Shown: piece by piece, positions 1 through 5,686 of the stretch | Layout: each line of letters opens with the position of its first letter | Position numbering within the stretch: the stretch's first letter is position 1 | Source: Dehalococcoidia bacterium | GTDB taxonomy: Bacteria; Chloroflexota; Dehalococcoidia; E44-bin15 | Reading direction: 5' to 3' | DNA length: 6,670 nt | Assembly (NCBI GenBank): GCA_030619615.1 | Contig: JAUXBC010000043.1 | Coordinates: forward strand, 1 to 6,670 | The notes under the pieces: generated by a model | Told to the model about the DNA's origin: nothing | Database searches by the model: none | What the model saw: the letters and a program-made list of their open reading frames with translations, nothing else | Translations under genes and position numbers: made by a program

Positions 1-1
1 C

Positions 2-625
2 ACCCCTTGTGGGGTGGAACTGGACCTATTTCAACCCATGAATAAAGGAAAGGCCCGAGGCGAGCTGGGCCTTGACGACACCAAGGTCCTTCTTTTCGCC
101 GGTAGGATCCAACCGCTTAAGGGGCTCGACATCCTTCTTCGTGCCGTGGCATGCCTTGATCGCAACGACCTGCGCCTGCTCATCGTAGGTGGGGATGCGG
201 AGGGCGGTGAAGTAGCTCGGTTACGCTCGCTGGCTCGTGAACTGGGCATTGCCCAGAAGGTGGTCTTTTTGGGGGTTGTGGAACATGAAAGGATGCCTCT
301 GTTCTATAACGCGGCCAACGTTTGCGTGGTGCCTTCCTATCATGAAAGCTTCTGTCTGGTGGCCATTGAGGCGTTAGCTTGTGGCACCCCGGTGGTGGCG
401 TCGCGCGTTGGCGGGCTGGCGACCACAATTCGCCATGGGGAAACCGGCTACCTGATTGCGGAGCTTTCTGCCGAGGCTTTTGCCCAGCGCCTCCAGTTGC
501 TCCTCGACGACGAAGAACTGCAGCGAAGGATGGGAGCCGCGGCACGAGCCCGGGTGGCGAAATATAGCTGGTCGGCGGTCGCCGATCGGGTTCTTGAGGT
601 TTATCGCTCGCTAGTTAAAGCTTAG
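2..625 (+). CDS. GT4-family glycosyltransferase, MshA-like, C-terminal part (5' truncated by window)
   Basis: This is the nucleotide-sugar-binding half of a GT-B fold retaining glycosyltransferase (GT4), a cytoplasmic enzyme that moves a sugar from an NDP-sugar to an acceptor. The reading frame is open to the window edge. The first codons give TPCGVELDLFQP, the usual linker between the two GT-B domains, so the GTG at 14 is an internal Val and not a start. Counting from that Val, the donor-site Arg/Lys motif GRIQPLKG lies at 30-37. The E-x7-E motif (ESFCLVAIE) lies at 111-119 and is followed by ACGTPVVASRVGG. These motifs and the segment YNAANVCVVPSYHESF resemble MshA, the UDP-GlcNAc:inositol-3-phosphate transferase of mycothiol synthesis. 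GT4 subfamilies are hard to separate, so donor and acceptor are inferred only. One small departure is Cys where most relatives have Gly in ESFG. The stop codon overlaps the stop of the convergent GNAT gene. Confidence 0.93.
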   Translation, partial: TPCGVELDLFQPMNKGKARGELGLDDTKVLLFAGRIQPLKGLDILLRAVACLDRNDLRLLIVGGDAEGGEVARLRSLARELGIAQKVVFLGVVEHERMPLFYNAANVCVVPSYHESFCLVAIEALACGTPVVASRVGGLATTIRHGETGYLIAELSAEAFAQRLQLLLDDEELQRRMGAAARARVAKYSWSAVADRVLEVYRSLVKA

Positions 626-1536
626 CTCAAGGTCTTTTGATACCACAGGATTATCCCCTTCCTTCTAAAGCCCACCGACCGATAGAGCTTCGTGGCGACA
701 AGGTTCCTGCTGTCTACGGTAAGCTCTATCGCCCCCATACCTCGCCTTTGTAGGTAGTTGATCCCTGCCAGCAGCACCGCTCGACCTAGCCCCTGACCAC
801 GATATAAGGGATCCACCCCCATCATTCGGATGTATCCCTTTCCTTTTTCTACAGGATCATCCATGGTCAAGCAATAGCCCACAACCCTCTCCCCTTCAGT
901 GATGAAGATAATGCCCTCACCGTGGCAAAGGCTCATATTTGTAAGGTAGCGAATTTGCTCCACTGTGTTGGGGCGAAAGCCCCAGCTACCGGCGAAGGCG
1001 AGGTTCTGAAGGGTACAAAGCCTCTCCTCATCGCCGCGGAGGAAATGGCGAAGTTGAAAGCCCTGAGGAAGGTGCAGGGATTCCCTATACCTCTTAAGAC
1101 TCATCTGCCAGTGGAGGCGGACGAGTCTAAACCCCCTTTCTTGAACCAGTCGCTGGCTGTCTTTGCTTTGCCCTGGGAGAGCAAGGTGAACCAGCTTCGC
1201 CCCCATCGCTCGGCTTTGCTCCAGGGCGATCTCCATTAGCCTTTTGCCCACACCACGACGGCGATAGTCGGGGTGAACTGCGCCATCGAGGATCACCCTC
1301 CCGATCTCCAGCTCGGGGAAGATATCGGCATAGCCCACCAGAACGCCATCCTGCTCAGCAAAGAAGAGGTCCTCCTCTGGATGATAGCCCGGCTGTCCCA
1401 AGCGTTCTCTCATGTGCTCTAAAGATATAGCCTTACCCAGCCTGTCGACCCTATCTATCTCATTGACCAGCTGAACATAGGCAGTAAGATCGCTGGGGCG
1501 AAAATTGCGGATCGAAATCTTTCCTTTACCTTCCAT
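622..1536 (-). CDS. Tandem-domain GNAT acetyltransferase, MshD-like architecture
   Basis: A 304-residue cytoplasmic protein made of two GNAT folds, which use acetyl-CoA or another acyl-CoA to acylate an amine. The N-terminal domain (about 7-150) has the CoA-phosphate loop RRRGVG at 92-97 after the strand GAVHPDY. The C-terminal domain (about 158-304) has RGQGLG at 246-251 after MMGVDPLY and ends with the typical NLVATKLYRSVGF. Both loops are intact, so neither domain is obviously dead. Two fused GNAT domains of about 300 residues is the layout of mycothiol synthase MshD, and the C-terminal domain resembles it most, but tandem GNATs occur with other substrates. I chose the ATG at 1536. The frame stays open to a TTG at 1578, but that codon lies inside the likely promoter, and the 14 extra residues do not look like GNAT sequence. 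The gene points away from the deacetylase operon and runs into the GT4 gene. Confidence 0.9.
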   Translation of the reverse strand: MEGKGKISIRNFRPSDLTAYVQLVNEIDRVDRLGKAISLEHMRERLGQPGYHPEEDLFFAEQDGVLVGYADIFPELEIGRVILDGAVHPDYRRRGVGKRLMEIALEQSRAMGAKLVHLALPGQSKDSQRLVQERGFRLVRLHWQMSLKRYRESLHLPQGFQLRHFLRGDEERLCTLQNLAFAGSWGFRPNTVEQIRYLTNMSLCHGEGIIFITEGERVVGYCLTMDDPVEKGKGYIRMMGVDPLYRGQGLGRAVLLAGINYLQRRGMGAIELTVDSRNLVATKLYRSVGFRRKGIILWYQKTLS

Positions 1537-1549
1537 TTCCCTTGGGTTT

Positions 1550-1578
1550 ATTGTAGCCCAACCATCACTATGATACAA
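1550..1578 (-). promoter_or_regulatory. Sigma-70-like promoter of the GNAT gene
   Basis: On the minus strand a -35-like TTGTAT (1578-1573) is followed after exactly 17 bases by TACAAT (1555-1550), a 5 of 6 match to the -10 consensus. Transcription would start near 1543, leaving only about 7 bases before the ATG at 1536. The GNAT mRNA would then be nearly leaderless. The -35 element matches consensus only in TTG. Not experimentally known. Confidence 0.5.
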
Positions 1579-1579
1579 T
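1551..1579 (+). promoter_or_regulatory. Sigma-70-like promoter of the deacetylase-glmU-glmS operon
   Basis: TTGTAG (1551-1556), 17 bases, then TACAAT (1574-1579), a 5 of 6 match to the -10 consensus. A start near 1586 would give a leader of about 24 bases containing AGGA at 1597-1600, well placed for the ATG at 1610. The region is the only gap between the divergent genes, so a promoter is expected here. The overlapping TATGAT at 1569-1574 is an alternative -10. Confidence 0.55.
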
Positions 1580-1609
1580 CCAAATAATAGCTTTTCAGGA
1601 CGGCGCCCA

Positions 1610-2305
1610 ATGGCAGAGTTAGCGCTAAGGGTGATGGTGATCAGCCCTCATCCCGATGATGCTGAGATCGGTGCGGGGGGAACGATTGCCTCCTGGGTCG
1701 GGGAGGGGCGAGAGGTGATCTATGTGGTGTGCACCAACGGCGATAAGGGAAGCTCCGATCCAGAGATGACCTCAGAGACGCTGGCCCAGATTCGCCAGCG
1801 GGAGCAGAGGGAGGCGGCGAAGACCCTGGGGGTTAAGGAGGTTATCTTTCTCGGCTACCCCGACGGAGCTTTGGAGGATACCTCCTCTTTCCGTGGTGAG
1901 CTGGTGCGACTGATCAGGAAGTACCGCCCCGATGTGGTGATGACCACCGACCCCTACCGCAGATACCTCTGGCACCGCGATCATCGGATCACGGGCATGG
2001 TCACCCTGGATGCCATCTTCCCCTATGCCCGAGATCGCCTTTCTTACCCCGAGCATATCGCCGAGGGTTTGTCGCCCCACAGGGTGAAGGAGATCTATCT
2101 CTGGGGATCGGAGGAGCCAGATACCTTCATTGATATAAGTGAAACCTTCTCCCTCAAGTTAGCTGCCCTTGGCTGTCACGCCAGCCAGGTAGCTCAACAT
2201 GCGGAGTATCTGAAACGGCGAATCGAGGAGAGGGCCTCTAAAATAGGACAGGGCCAGGGTTTGCCCCTGGCTGAAGCCTTTCGCCGGATCGAAATAATCT
2301 ACTAA
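1610..2305 (+). CDS. LmbE/PIG-L family N-acetylglucosaminyl deacetylase (MshB/BshB-like)
   Basis: A 231-residue zinc-dependent deacetylase of the LmbE/PIG-L family, whose members remove acetyl from GlcNAc-containing small molecules such as GlcNAc-inositol (MshB), GlcNAc-malate (BshB) or GlcNAc-PI (PIG-L). The N-terminal motif SPHPDDAEIGAGGT gives His14 and Asp17 as metal ligands and Asp16 as the likely catalytic base. HRDH at 122-125 supplies the later His pair, with His125 the expected third zinc ligand and His122 the transition-state His. The C-terminal helix has the family-typical HASQV (190-194). All key residues are present and length is normal. There is no signal peptide, so it acts in the cytoplasm. 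AGGA at 1597-1600 supports the ATG at 1610. It is the first gene of an operon with the GlmU-type enzyme and GlmS, which fits a GlcNAc-derived substrate. The exact substrate cannot be read from sequence. Confidence 0.93.
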   Translation: MAELALRVMVISPHPDDAEIGAGGTIASWVGEGREVIYVVCTNGDKGSSDPEMTSETLAQIRQREQREAAKTLGVKEVIFLGYPDGALEDTSSFRGELVRLIRKYRPDVVMTTDPYRRYLWHRDHRITGMVTLDAIFPYARDRLSYPEHIAEGLSPHRVKEIYLWGSEEPDTFIDISETFSLKLAALGCHASQVAQHAEYLKRRIEERASKIGQGQGLPLAEAFRRIEIIY

Positions 2306-2309
2306 GATC

Positions 2310-2314
2310 GAGGT
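2310..2314 (+). promoter_or_regulatory. Ribosome binding site supporting a GTG start
   Basis: GAGGT lies in the 14-base gap after the deacetylase stop, five bases before the GTG at 2320. It supports GTG as the start, which gives the expected MKVVFLCGGAGKR beginning of a nucleotidyltransferase. The next in-frame ATG would remove the nucleotide-binding motif. Confidence 0.7.
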
Positions 2315-2319
2315 CAGGG

Positions 2320-3597
2320 GTGAAAGTTGTTTTCCTATGTGGCGGTGCCGGGAAAAGGATGTTTCCCATTACCGAGGATAAGTTCCTGCTCAAGTTTCTG
2401 GGGAAGACTTTGCTCGAGCACCAGATTGAGCAAGTTTTGGCTGCCGGGCTTGATGACATTGTCATTGTAGGAAATCAGCAAAACATTGAGAGAATAGGCG
2501 AGGTCGTTGGAAAATTTCCCAGCGCTGGCATCGCTCTTGCCATCCAGAGTGGGCCAGCGGGCATGGCCGATGCTCTCAAAAGCGCCCAAAACCTCCTTGA
2601 AGGCGAGATCCTTGTGGTTAATCCCGGCGATGTCTTCGAGAAATCAGCCTATACGAGAATCCTAGAAGAAAGGGAAAAAGGCGGGGCAACCTCTTATATC
2701 CTCGGCGCAAAGGTCGAGAGATACTTCCCCGGTGGATATCTGATAGTGAACGAAGAAGGGGAGATTCAACACATCGTGGAAAAGCCCGAGAGGGGGGAGA
2801 AGCCCAGCGATGTGGTGAACATGGTGGTTCATCTTCATAGCGATGCCCAGGCCCTTTTTCACTACCTGGAGGTGGAAAGCACAAGGGATGATGCCTATGA
2901 GCAGGCTTTGGAGGGCATGATCAAAAAGGGGCACAAATTGAAACTGGTTGACTATGGCGATTTCTGGGGTCCCATCAAATACCCGTGGCACATCTTTGCC
3001 GTAATGGAACATTTCCTGGGTCGCAGCAAAGGGGGCATCGCAAAAACGGCGAAGGTCTCGGAGAGGGCTACCATCGAGGGCGATGTGATTATCGATGAGG
3101 GGGTCACCGTTCTGGAGAACGCGGTGATCAGAGGGCCTTGCTATATAGGAAAAAACTCGGTCATCGGGAACAATGTGCTGATTCGGGATCGCTCTCATAT
3201 CGGTGAGAACTGCGTGGTGGGATTCTCCACCGAGATCAAGCACTCCTATATCGGGGATGGATGCTGGTTTCATCGAAACTACATTGGCGATTCCATAATC
3301 GCTGAGCGCTGCTCCTTTGGCGCGGGAACGATAACCGCTAACCTTCGTTTCGATGAGAGGGAGGTCAAAGTTAAGAGCGGCGATGAGACCATAGATACTG
3401 GATTGGAAAAGCTGGGGGTGATAATGGGCGCCGATTCAAAAACTGGGATCAATGTCAGCATCATGCCCGGGGCTAGAATCGGCCCCAATTCTATTGTGGG
3501 CTCTCATGTCATGTTAACCTATGACCTTGAGCCAAACAGAATCATCTTAGTTGACGCCTCAAATAAGGTTATCGAAAGGAGAGTGGGGTCAGACTGA
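2320..3597 (+). CDS. glmU: Bifunctional sugar-1-phosphate nucleotidyltransferase / GlcN-1-P acetyltransferase, archaeal-type GlmU
   Basis: A 425-residue cytoplasmic protein that probably makes UDP-GlcNAc by acetylating GlcN-1-P and coupling GlcNAc-1-P to UTP. Residues 1-232 form a nucleotidyltransferase domain: GGAGKR (8-13) for the nucleotide, GPAGMADAL (78-86), metal-binding GD (103-104), and EKP (154-156). Residues about 240-410 are a left-handed beta-helix of hexapeptide repeats (for example YIGKNSVIGNNVLI). Within it HRNYIGD (318-324) carries the expected catalytic His318, followed by GAGTITANLRFDE and IMGADSKTGINVSIMPG. That last stretch is typical of the archaeal-type bifunctional enzymes (such as ST0452 of Sulfurisphaera) rather than E. 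coli GlmU, which has GAGTITCNYDG. The usual Pro-Lys of the N-terminal domain is Asp-Lys (20-21) with a slightly short loop, so the sugar or nucleotide preference could differ. The GTG start is supported by GAGGT. Neighbouring glmS, 23 bases downstream, supports the GlcN role. Confidence 0.88.
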   Translation: MKVVFLCGGAGKRMFPITEDKFLLKFLGKTLLEHQIEQVLAAGLDDIVIVGNQQNIERIGEVVGKFPSAGIALAIQSGPAGMADALKSAQNLLEGEILVVNPGDVFEKSAYTRILEEREKGGATSYILGAKVERYFPGGYLIVNEEGEIQHIVEKPERGEKPSDVVNMVVHLHSDAQALFHYLEVESTRDDAYEQALEGMIKKGHKLKLVDYGDFWGPIKYPWHIFAVMEHFLGRSKGGIAKTAKVSERATIEGDVIIDEGVTVLENAVIRGPCYIGKNSVIGNNVLIRDRSHIGENCVVGFSTEIKHSYIGDGCWFHRNYIGDSIIAERCSFGAGTITANLRFDEREVKVKSGDETIDTGLEKLGVIMGADSKTGINVSIMPGARIGPNSIVGSHVMLTYDLEPNRIILVDASNKVIERRVGSD

Positions 3598-3620
3598 AAT
3601 AGGGGGGAAGTTGGAAAGAA

Positions 3621-5387
3621 ATGTGCGGGATAGTTGGATTCATTGGGGATGAGCCGGCGGCTCCGGTGGTGCTCAAGGCGCTGATTAAACTGGAATATCG
3701 TGGATATGACTCTGCGGGTATGGTTAGCGTCTCCGATGGCAAGATCCATTTTAGGAAGGATGCGGGGAGGATAACCGATGTGCAGAGGAAACATCGCTTG
3801 GACCGACTGCCGGGGAATATAGCGGTGGGCCACGTTCGCTGGGCGACCCACGGCAGAGCCGATCGCATAAATGCCCATCCCCATTTCGACTGCAAAAAAC
3901 AAATAGCGGTGGTGCACAACGGAATCATCGAGAACTATCAGGAGCTTCGCGCTGCCTTGGTGGGGAAACATAGATTTGTCTCTGAGGTCGACACCGAGGT
4001 GATCTGCCATCTCATCGAAGACTATATGGAGGCTGGCGCTTCCTTGGAAAAGGCTCTTCTTAAAGCGATTGGGGAGCTACGTGGCTCCTATGCCCTGGTG
4101 GTGGTTTCCTCACGGGAGCCGGGGAAGATAGTGGCAACAAGCAAAGACAGTCCACTTATCGTGGGACTGGATGATGGGAAATATTTCGTGGCCAGCGACG
4201 CCCTCTCCTTTTTGGATCGAACCAACGAGGTGGTTTTCCTCGAGGAGGGCGAGCTTGTTTCATTAACAAAAGATGGGGCTTTCTTCCTCAATAGGGAGGG
4301 GGAGGAGATCAGGAAAAAATCGCAAAGGGTTGATTGGCAGTGGGAGGAAGCGAGCAAAAAGGGCTACGATTTCTTCATGCTCAAGGAGATATTGGAGCAA
4401 CCTCAGGCGATGCGCCGTGCCTTAATACAGGATAGAGAGCTGATTATGGAATTTGCCAGGGAGATAGCGGGGGCAAGGCAGGTTGTGATCACCGCCTGCG
4501 GCACCTCCCGCCATGTGGCACTCCTCGCCAGCTATCTATTCTCCAGGCTCGCCGGGAAGCTTTGCGATGTTGTCACCGCCTCCGAGTTTCAATATTTTTC
4601 CGATTCCATCGCCGCGGATACCCTGGTCATTGCTATCTCCCAGAGTGGGGAGACAGCCGATGTCATCGAGGGCGTGAAAAGGGCGAAAGCTAAGGGGGCA
4701 AGGGTTTTCTCCATCGTCAATGTTGTAGGCTCTTTGCTCACTAGGATCAGCGATCGGGTCATCTACCTCAATTGTGGACCAGAGATAGGTGTCGCCGCAA
4801 CAAAGTCCTTCGTTTGCCAATTGCTGATCTTCTACATGCTAGCCTTTGCCCTGATGGGCAAACTGGAGGAGGGCATCGAAAAACTGGAGCAGGTCGCAAG
4901 GCAAATCGGAGACAACCTTAACGATGAGAAGCTTAAGAAGCTAGCCCGAAGAATGAAAAATAAGAACAATTTCTATTACATGGCAAGGGGTCTCAACCTG
5001 GCGATAGCGGCTGAGGGGGCGCTCAAGCTTAAGGAGATTTCCTATATTCACGCTGAGTGCATGCCGGCGGGGGAGCTAAAGCATGGCACCTTGGCTCTTA
5101 TAGAAGAAGGAACACCGGTGGTCGCCATCTGCCCCAAGGATGATACCTTCTACGAAACATTGAACAATGTTATGGAGATAAAAGCGCGAGGGGGATTTGT
5201 CATTGGCGTCTCCGATGAGAATAACGAGGTCTATGACCATTGGATCAAAATTCCAAAGATGGAGGAGATTTTCTACCCTTTGGTGGCTATTATGCCTCTG
5301 CAGCTCCTGGCTTATCATCTGGCAGCAGCCCGGGGGAAGGACCCGGACAGACCGCGCCACCTCGCTAAGTCGGTCACCGTGAAGTGA
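3621..5387 (+). CDS. glmS: Glutamine--fructose-6-phosphate aminotransferase (isomerizing), GlmS
   Basis: A 588-residue cytoplasmic enzyme that makes glucosamine-6-phosphate from fructose-6-phosphate and glutamine, the first committed step to UDP-GlcNAc. The N-terminal glutaminase domain begins MCGIVGFIG, with Cys2 as nucleophile after Met removal, then RGYDSAG (27-33), HVRWATHG (71-78), HNG (99-101) and DTEVI (124-128). Two SIS domains follow (about 285-415 and 440-580): CGTS (293-296), SQSGET (340-345), PEIGVAATKSF, Glu472 and His488 in the KEISYIHAE...ELKHG region, and a C-terminal LAKSVTVK with Lys583. These match E. coli Glu488, His504 and Lys603. The E. coli enzyme is about 20 residues longer. 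Arg297 replaces the Tyr usual in CGTSY. The ATG is fixed by the obligatory Cys2; a GGAAAG lies 2-7 bases upstream. The 23-base gap leaves no room for a glmS ribozyme. It is last in the operon and supplies the GlmU-type enzyme. Confidence 0.97.
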   Translation: MCGIVGFIGDEPAAPVVLKALIKLEYRGYDSAGMVSVSDGKIHFRKDAGRITDVQRKHRLDRLPGNIAVGHVRWATHGRADRINAHPHFDCKKQIAVVHNGIIENYQELRAALVGKHRFVSEVDTEVICHLIEDYMEAGASLEKALLKAIGELRGSYALVVVSSREPGKIVATSKDSPLIVGLDDGKYFVASDALSFLDRTNEVVFLEEGELVSLTKDGAFFLNREGEEIRKKSQRVDWQWEEASKKGYDFFMLKEILEQPQAMRRALIQDRELIMEFAREIAGARQVVITACGTSRHVALLASYLFSRLAGKLCDVVTASEFQYFSDSIAADTLVIAISQSGETADVIEGVKRAKAKGARVFSIVNVVGSLLTRISDRVIYLNCGPEIGVAATKSFVCQLLIFYMLAFALMGKLEEGIEKLEQVARQIGDNLNDEKLKKLARRMKNKNNFYYMARGLNLAIAAEGALKLKEISYIHAECMPAGELKHGTLALIEEGTPVVAICPKDDTFYETLNNVMEIKARGGFVIGVSDENNEVYDHWIKIPKMEEIFYPLVAIMPLQLLAYHLAAARGKDPDRPRHLAKSVTVK

Positions 5388-5652
5388 GGGGGGCCATGGC
5401 GCAGCAGCCAACGCAGGCAACCCTCTCCAGGCTGAACTGGCGATCCGGGGTAATTTACCCTACTTCAATGGCCAGCTTCCTCTCCCAGGCCTCCAGGATG
5501 ATCCTGCCACCCTTTATATGGCAGGCCGTTCCCAGGCAAACCTTTATCGGGTGCTTCCCCGGGGGGATGAGACGAAACTGATTATAGTAGGATTTCAAGC
5601 TCATCATACCATAGGAAGGGCCGCTTTTGACAAACAGGGGTCATTGGTGTAA
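5383..5652 (+). pseudogene. Open frame without a good start after glmS; possible decayed gene fragment
   Basis: Between glmS and the next gene there is no convincing intact gene. One frame, however, is open from 5383 to a TAA at 5650-5652 (89 codons) and reads like protein. It includes NLPYFNGQLPLPGLQDDPA, an ATG at 5518, and a hydrophobic strand LIIVGFQAHHTIGR near its end. No usual start codon lies before 5518, and from there only 44 residues remain, with no clear ribosome binding site. The segment GFQAHHTIGR resembles the GYQAxGTLGR motif near the C-terminus of beta-CASP metallo-beta-lactamase ribonucleases, but the rest does not align clearly and the metal-binding motifs are absent. It could be a remnant, a frameshifted small gene or chance. 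A competing frame, 5384-5581, begins with a GTG overlapping the glmS stop but looks less like protein. A likely promoter lies inside the end of this frame, which argues against an active gene. Confidence 0.3.
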
Positions 5653-5653
5653 T
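5627..5653 (+). promoter_or_regulatory. Likely sigma-70-type promoter of the acyl-CoA dehydrogenase gene
   Basis: An exact TTGACA (5627-5632) is followed by TGTAAT (5648-5653), a 5 of 6 match to the -10 consensus. The 15-base spacing is short; the alternative TAATTT at 5650 has 17-base spacing but a weaker match. A start near 5660 would give a leader of about 27 bases with a strong ribosome binding site. Confidence 0.5.
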
Positions 5654-5675
5654 TTGTTCTGCTTCCATCGAATTT

Positions 5676-5681
5676 AGGAGG
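5676..5681 (+). promoter_or_regulatory. Strong ribosome binding site (AGGAGG)
   Basis: A full AGGAGG Shine-Dalgarno sequence, five bases before the ATG at 5687. It fixes the start of the acyl-CoA dehydrogenase and indicates bacterial-type translation initiation. Confidence 0.85.
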
Positions 5682-5686
5682 TCGAA

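Larger units (their letters stand above)
1550..1579. repeat. Inverted repeat shared by the two divergent promoters
   Basis: ATTGTA (1550-1555) and TACAAT (1574-1579) are exact reverse complements separated by 18 bases. Each arm supplies the -10 of one strand and nearly all of the -35 of the other. The arms may simply reflect this promoter geometry; a two-fold operator for a dimeric regulator is also possible. Six-base arms are short enough that chance is not excluded. Confidence 0.55.

Noticed and set aside
1537..1578. N-terminal extension of the GNAT from a TTG at 1578
   Set aside because: The extension lies within the predicted promoter elements and has no family similarity; the ATG at 1536 sits just before the first GNAT strand.
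2662..3273. Long minus-strand open frame of 203 codons inside the GlmU-type gene
   Set aside because: It lies wholly opposite a gene with clear family motifs and its translation resembles no family; it is a codon-bias shadow.
3598..3620. glmS ribozyme or other riboswitch ahead of glmS
   Set aside because: The gap from the preceding gene is only 23 bases, far too short for the ribozyme.
3519..4010. Minus-strand open frame of 163 codons across the glmU-glmS junction
   Set aside because: It covers the start of glmS and the end of glmU, both well supported on the plus strand, and shows no protein motif.
5504..5570. Possible terminator hairpin after glmS (CAGGATGATCCTG and CCCCGGGG palindromes)
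   Set aside because: The palindromes leave almost no loop and are not followed by a T-run, so no intrinsic terminator can be supported.
5384..5581. 65-residue frame beginning with a GTG that overlaps the glmS stop in a GTGA arrangement
   Set aside because: The overlap looks like translational coupling, but the protein has no recognisable motif, no ribosome binding site was evident, and another frame over the same bases looks more protein-like.
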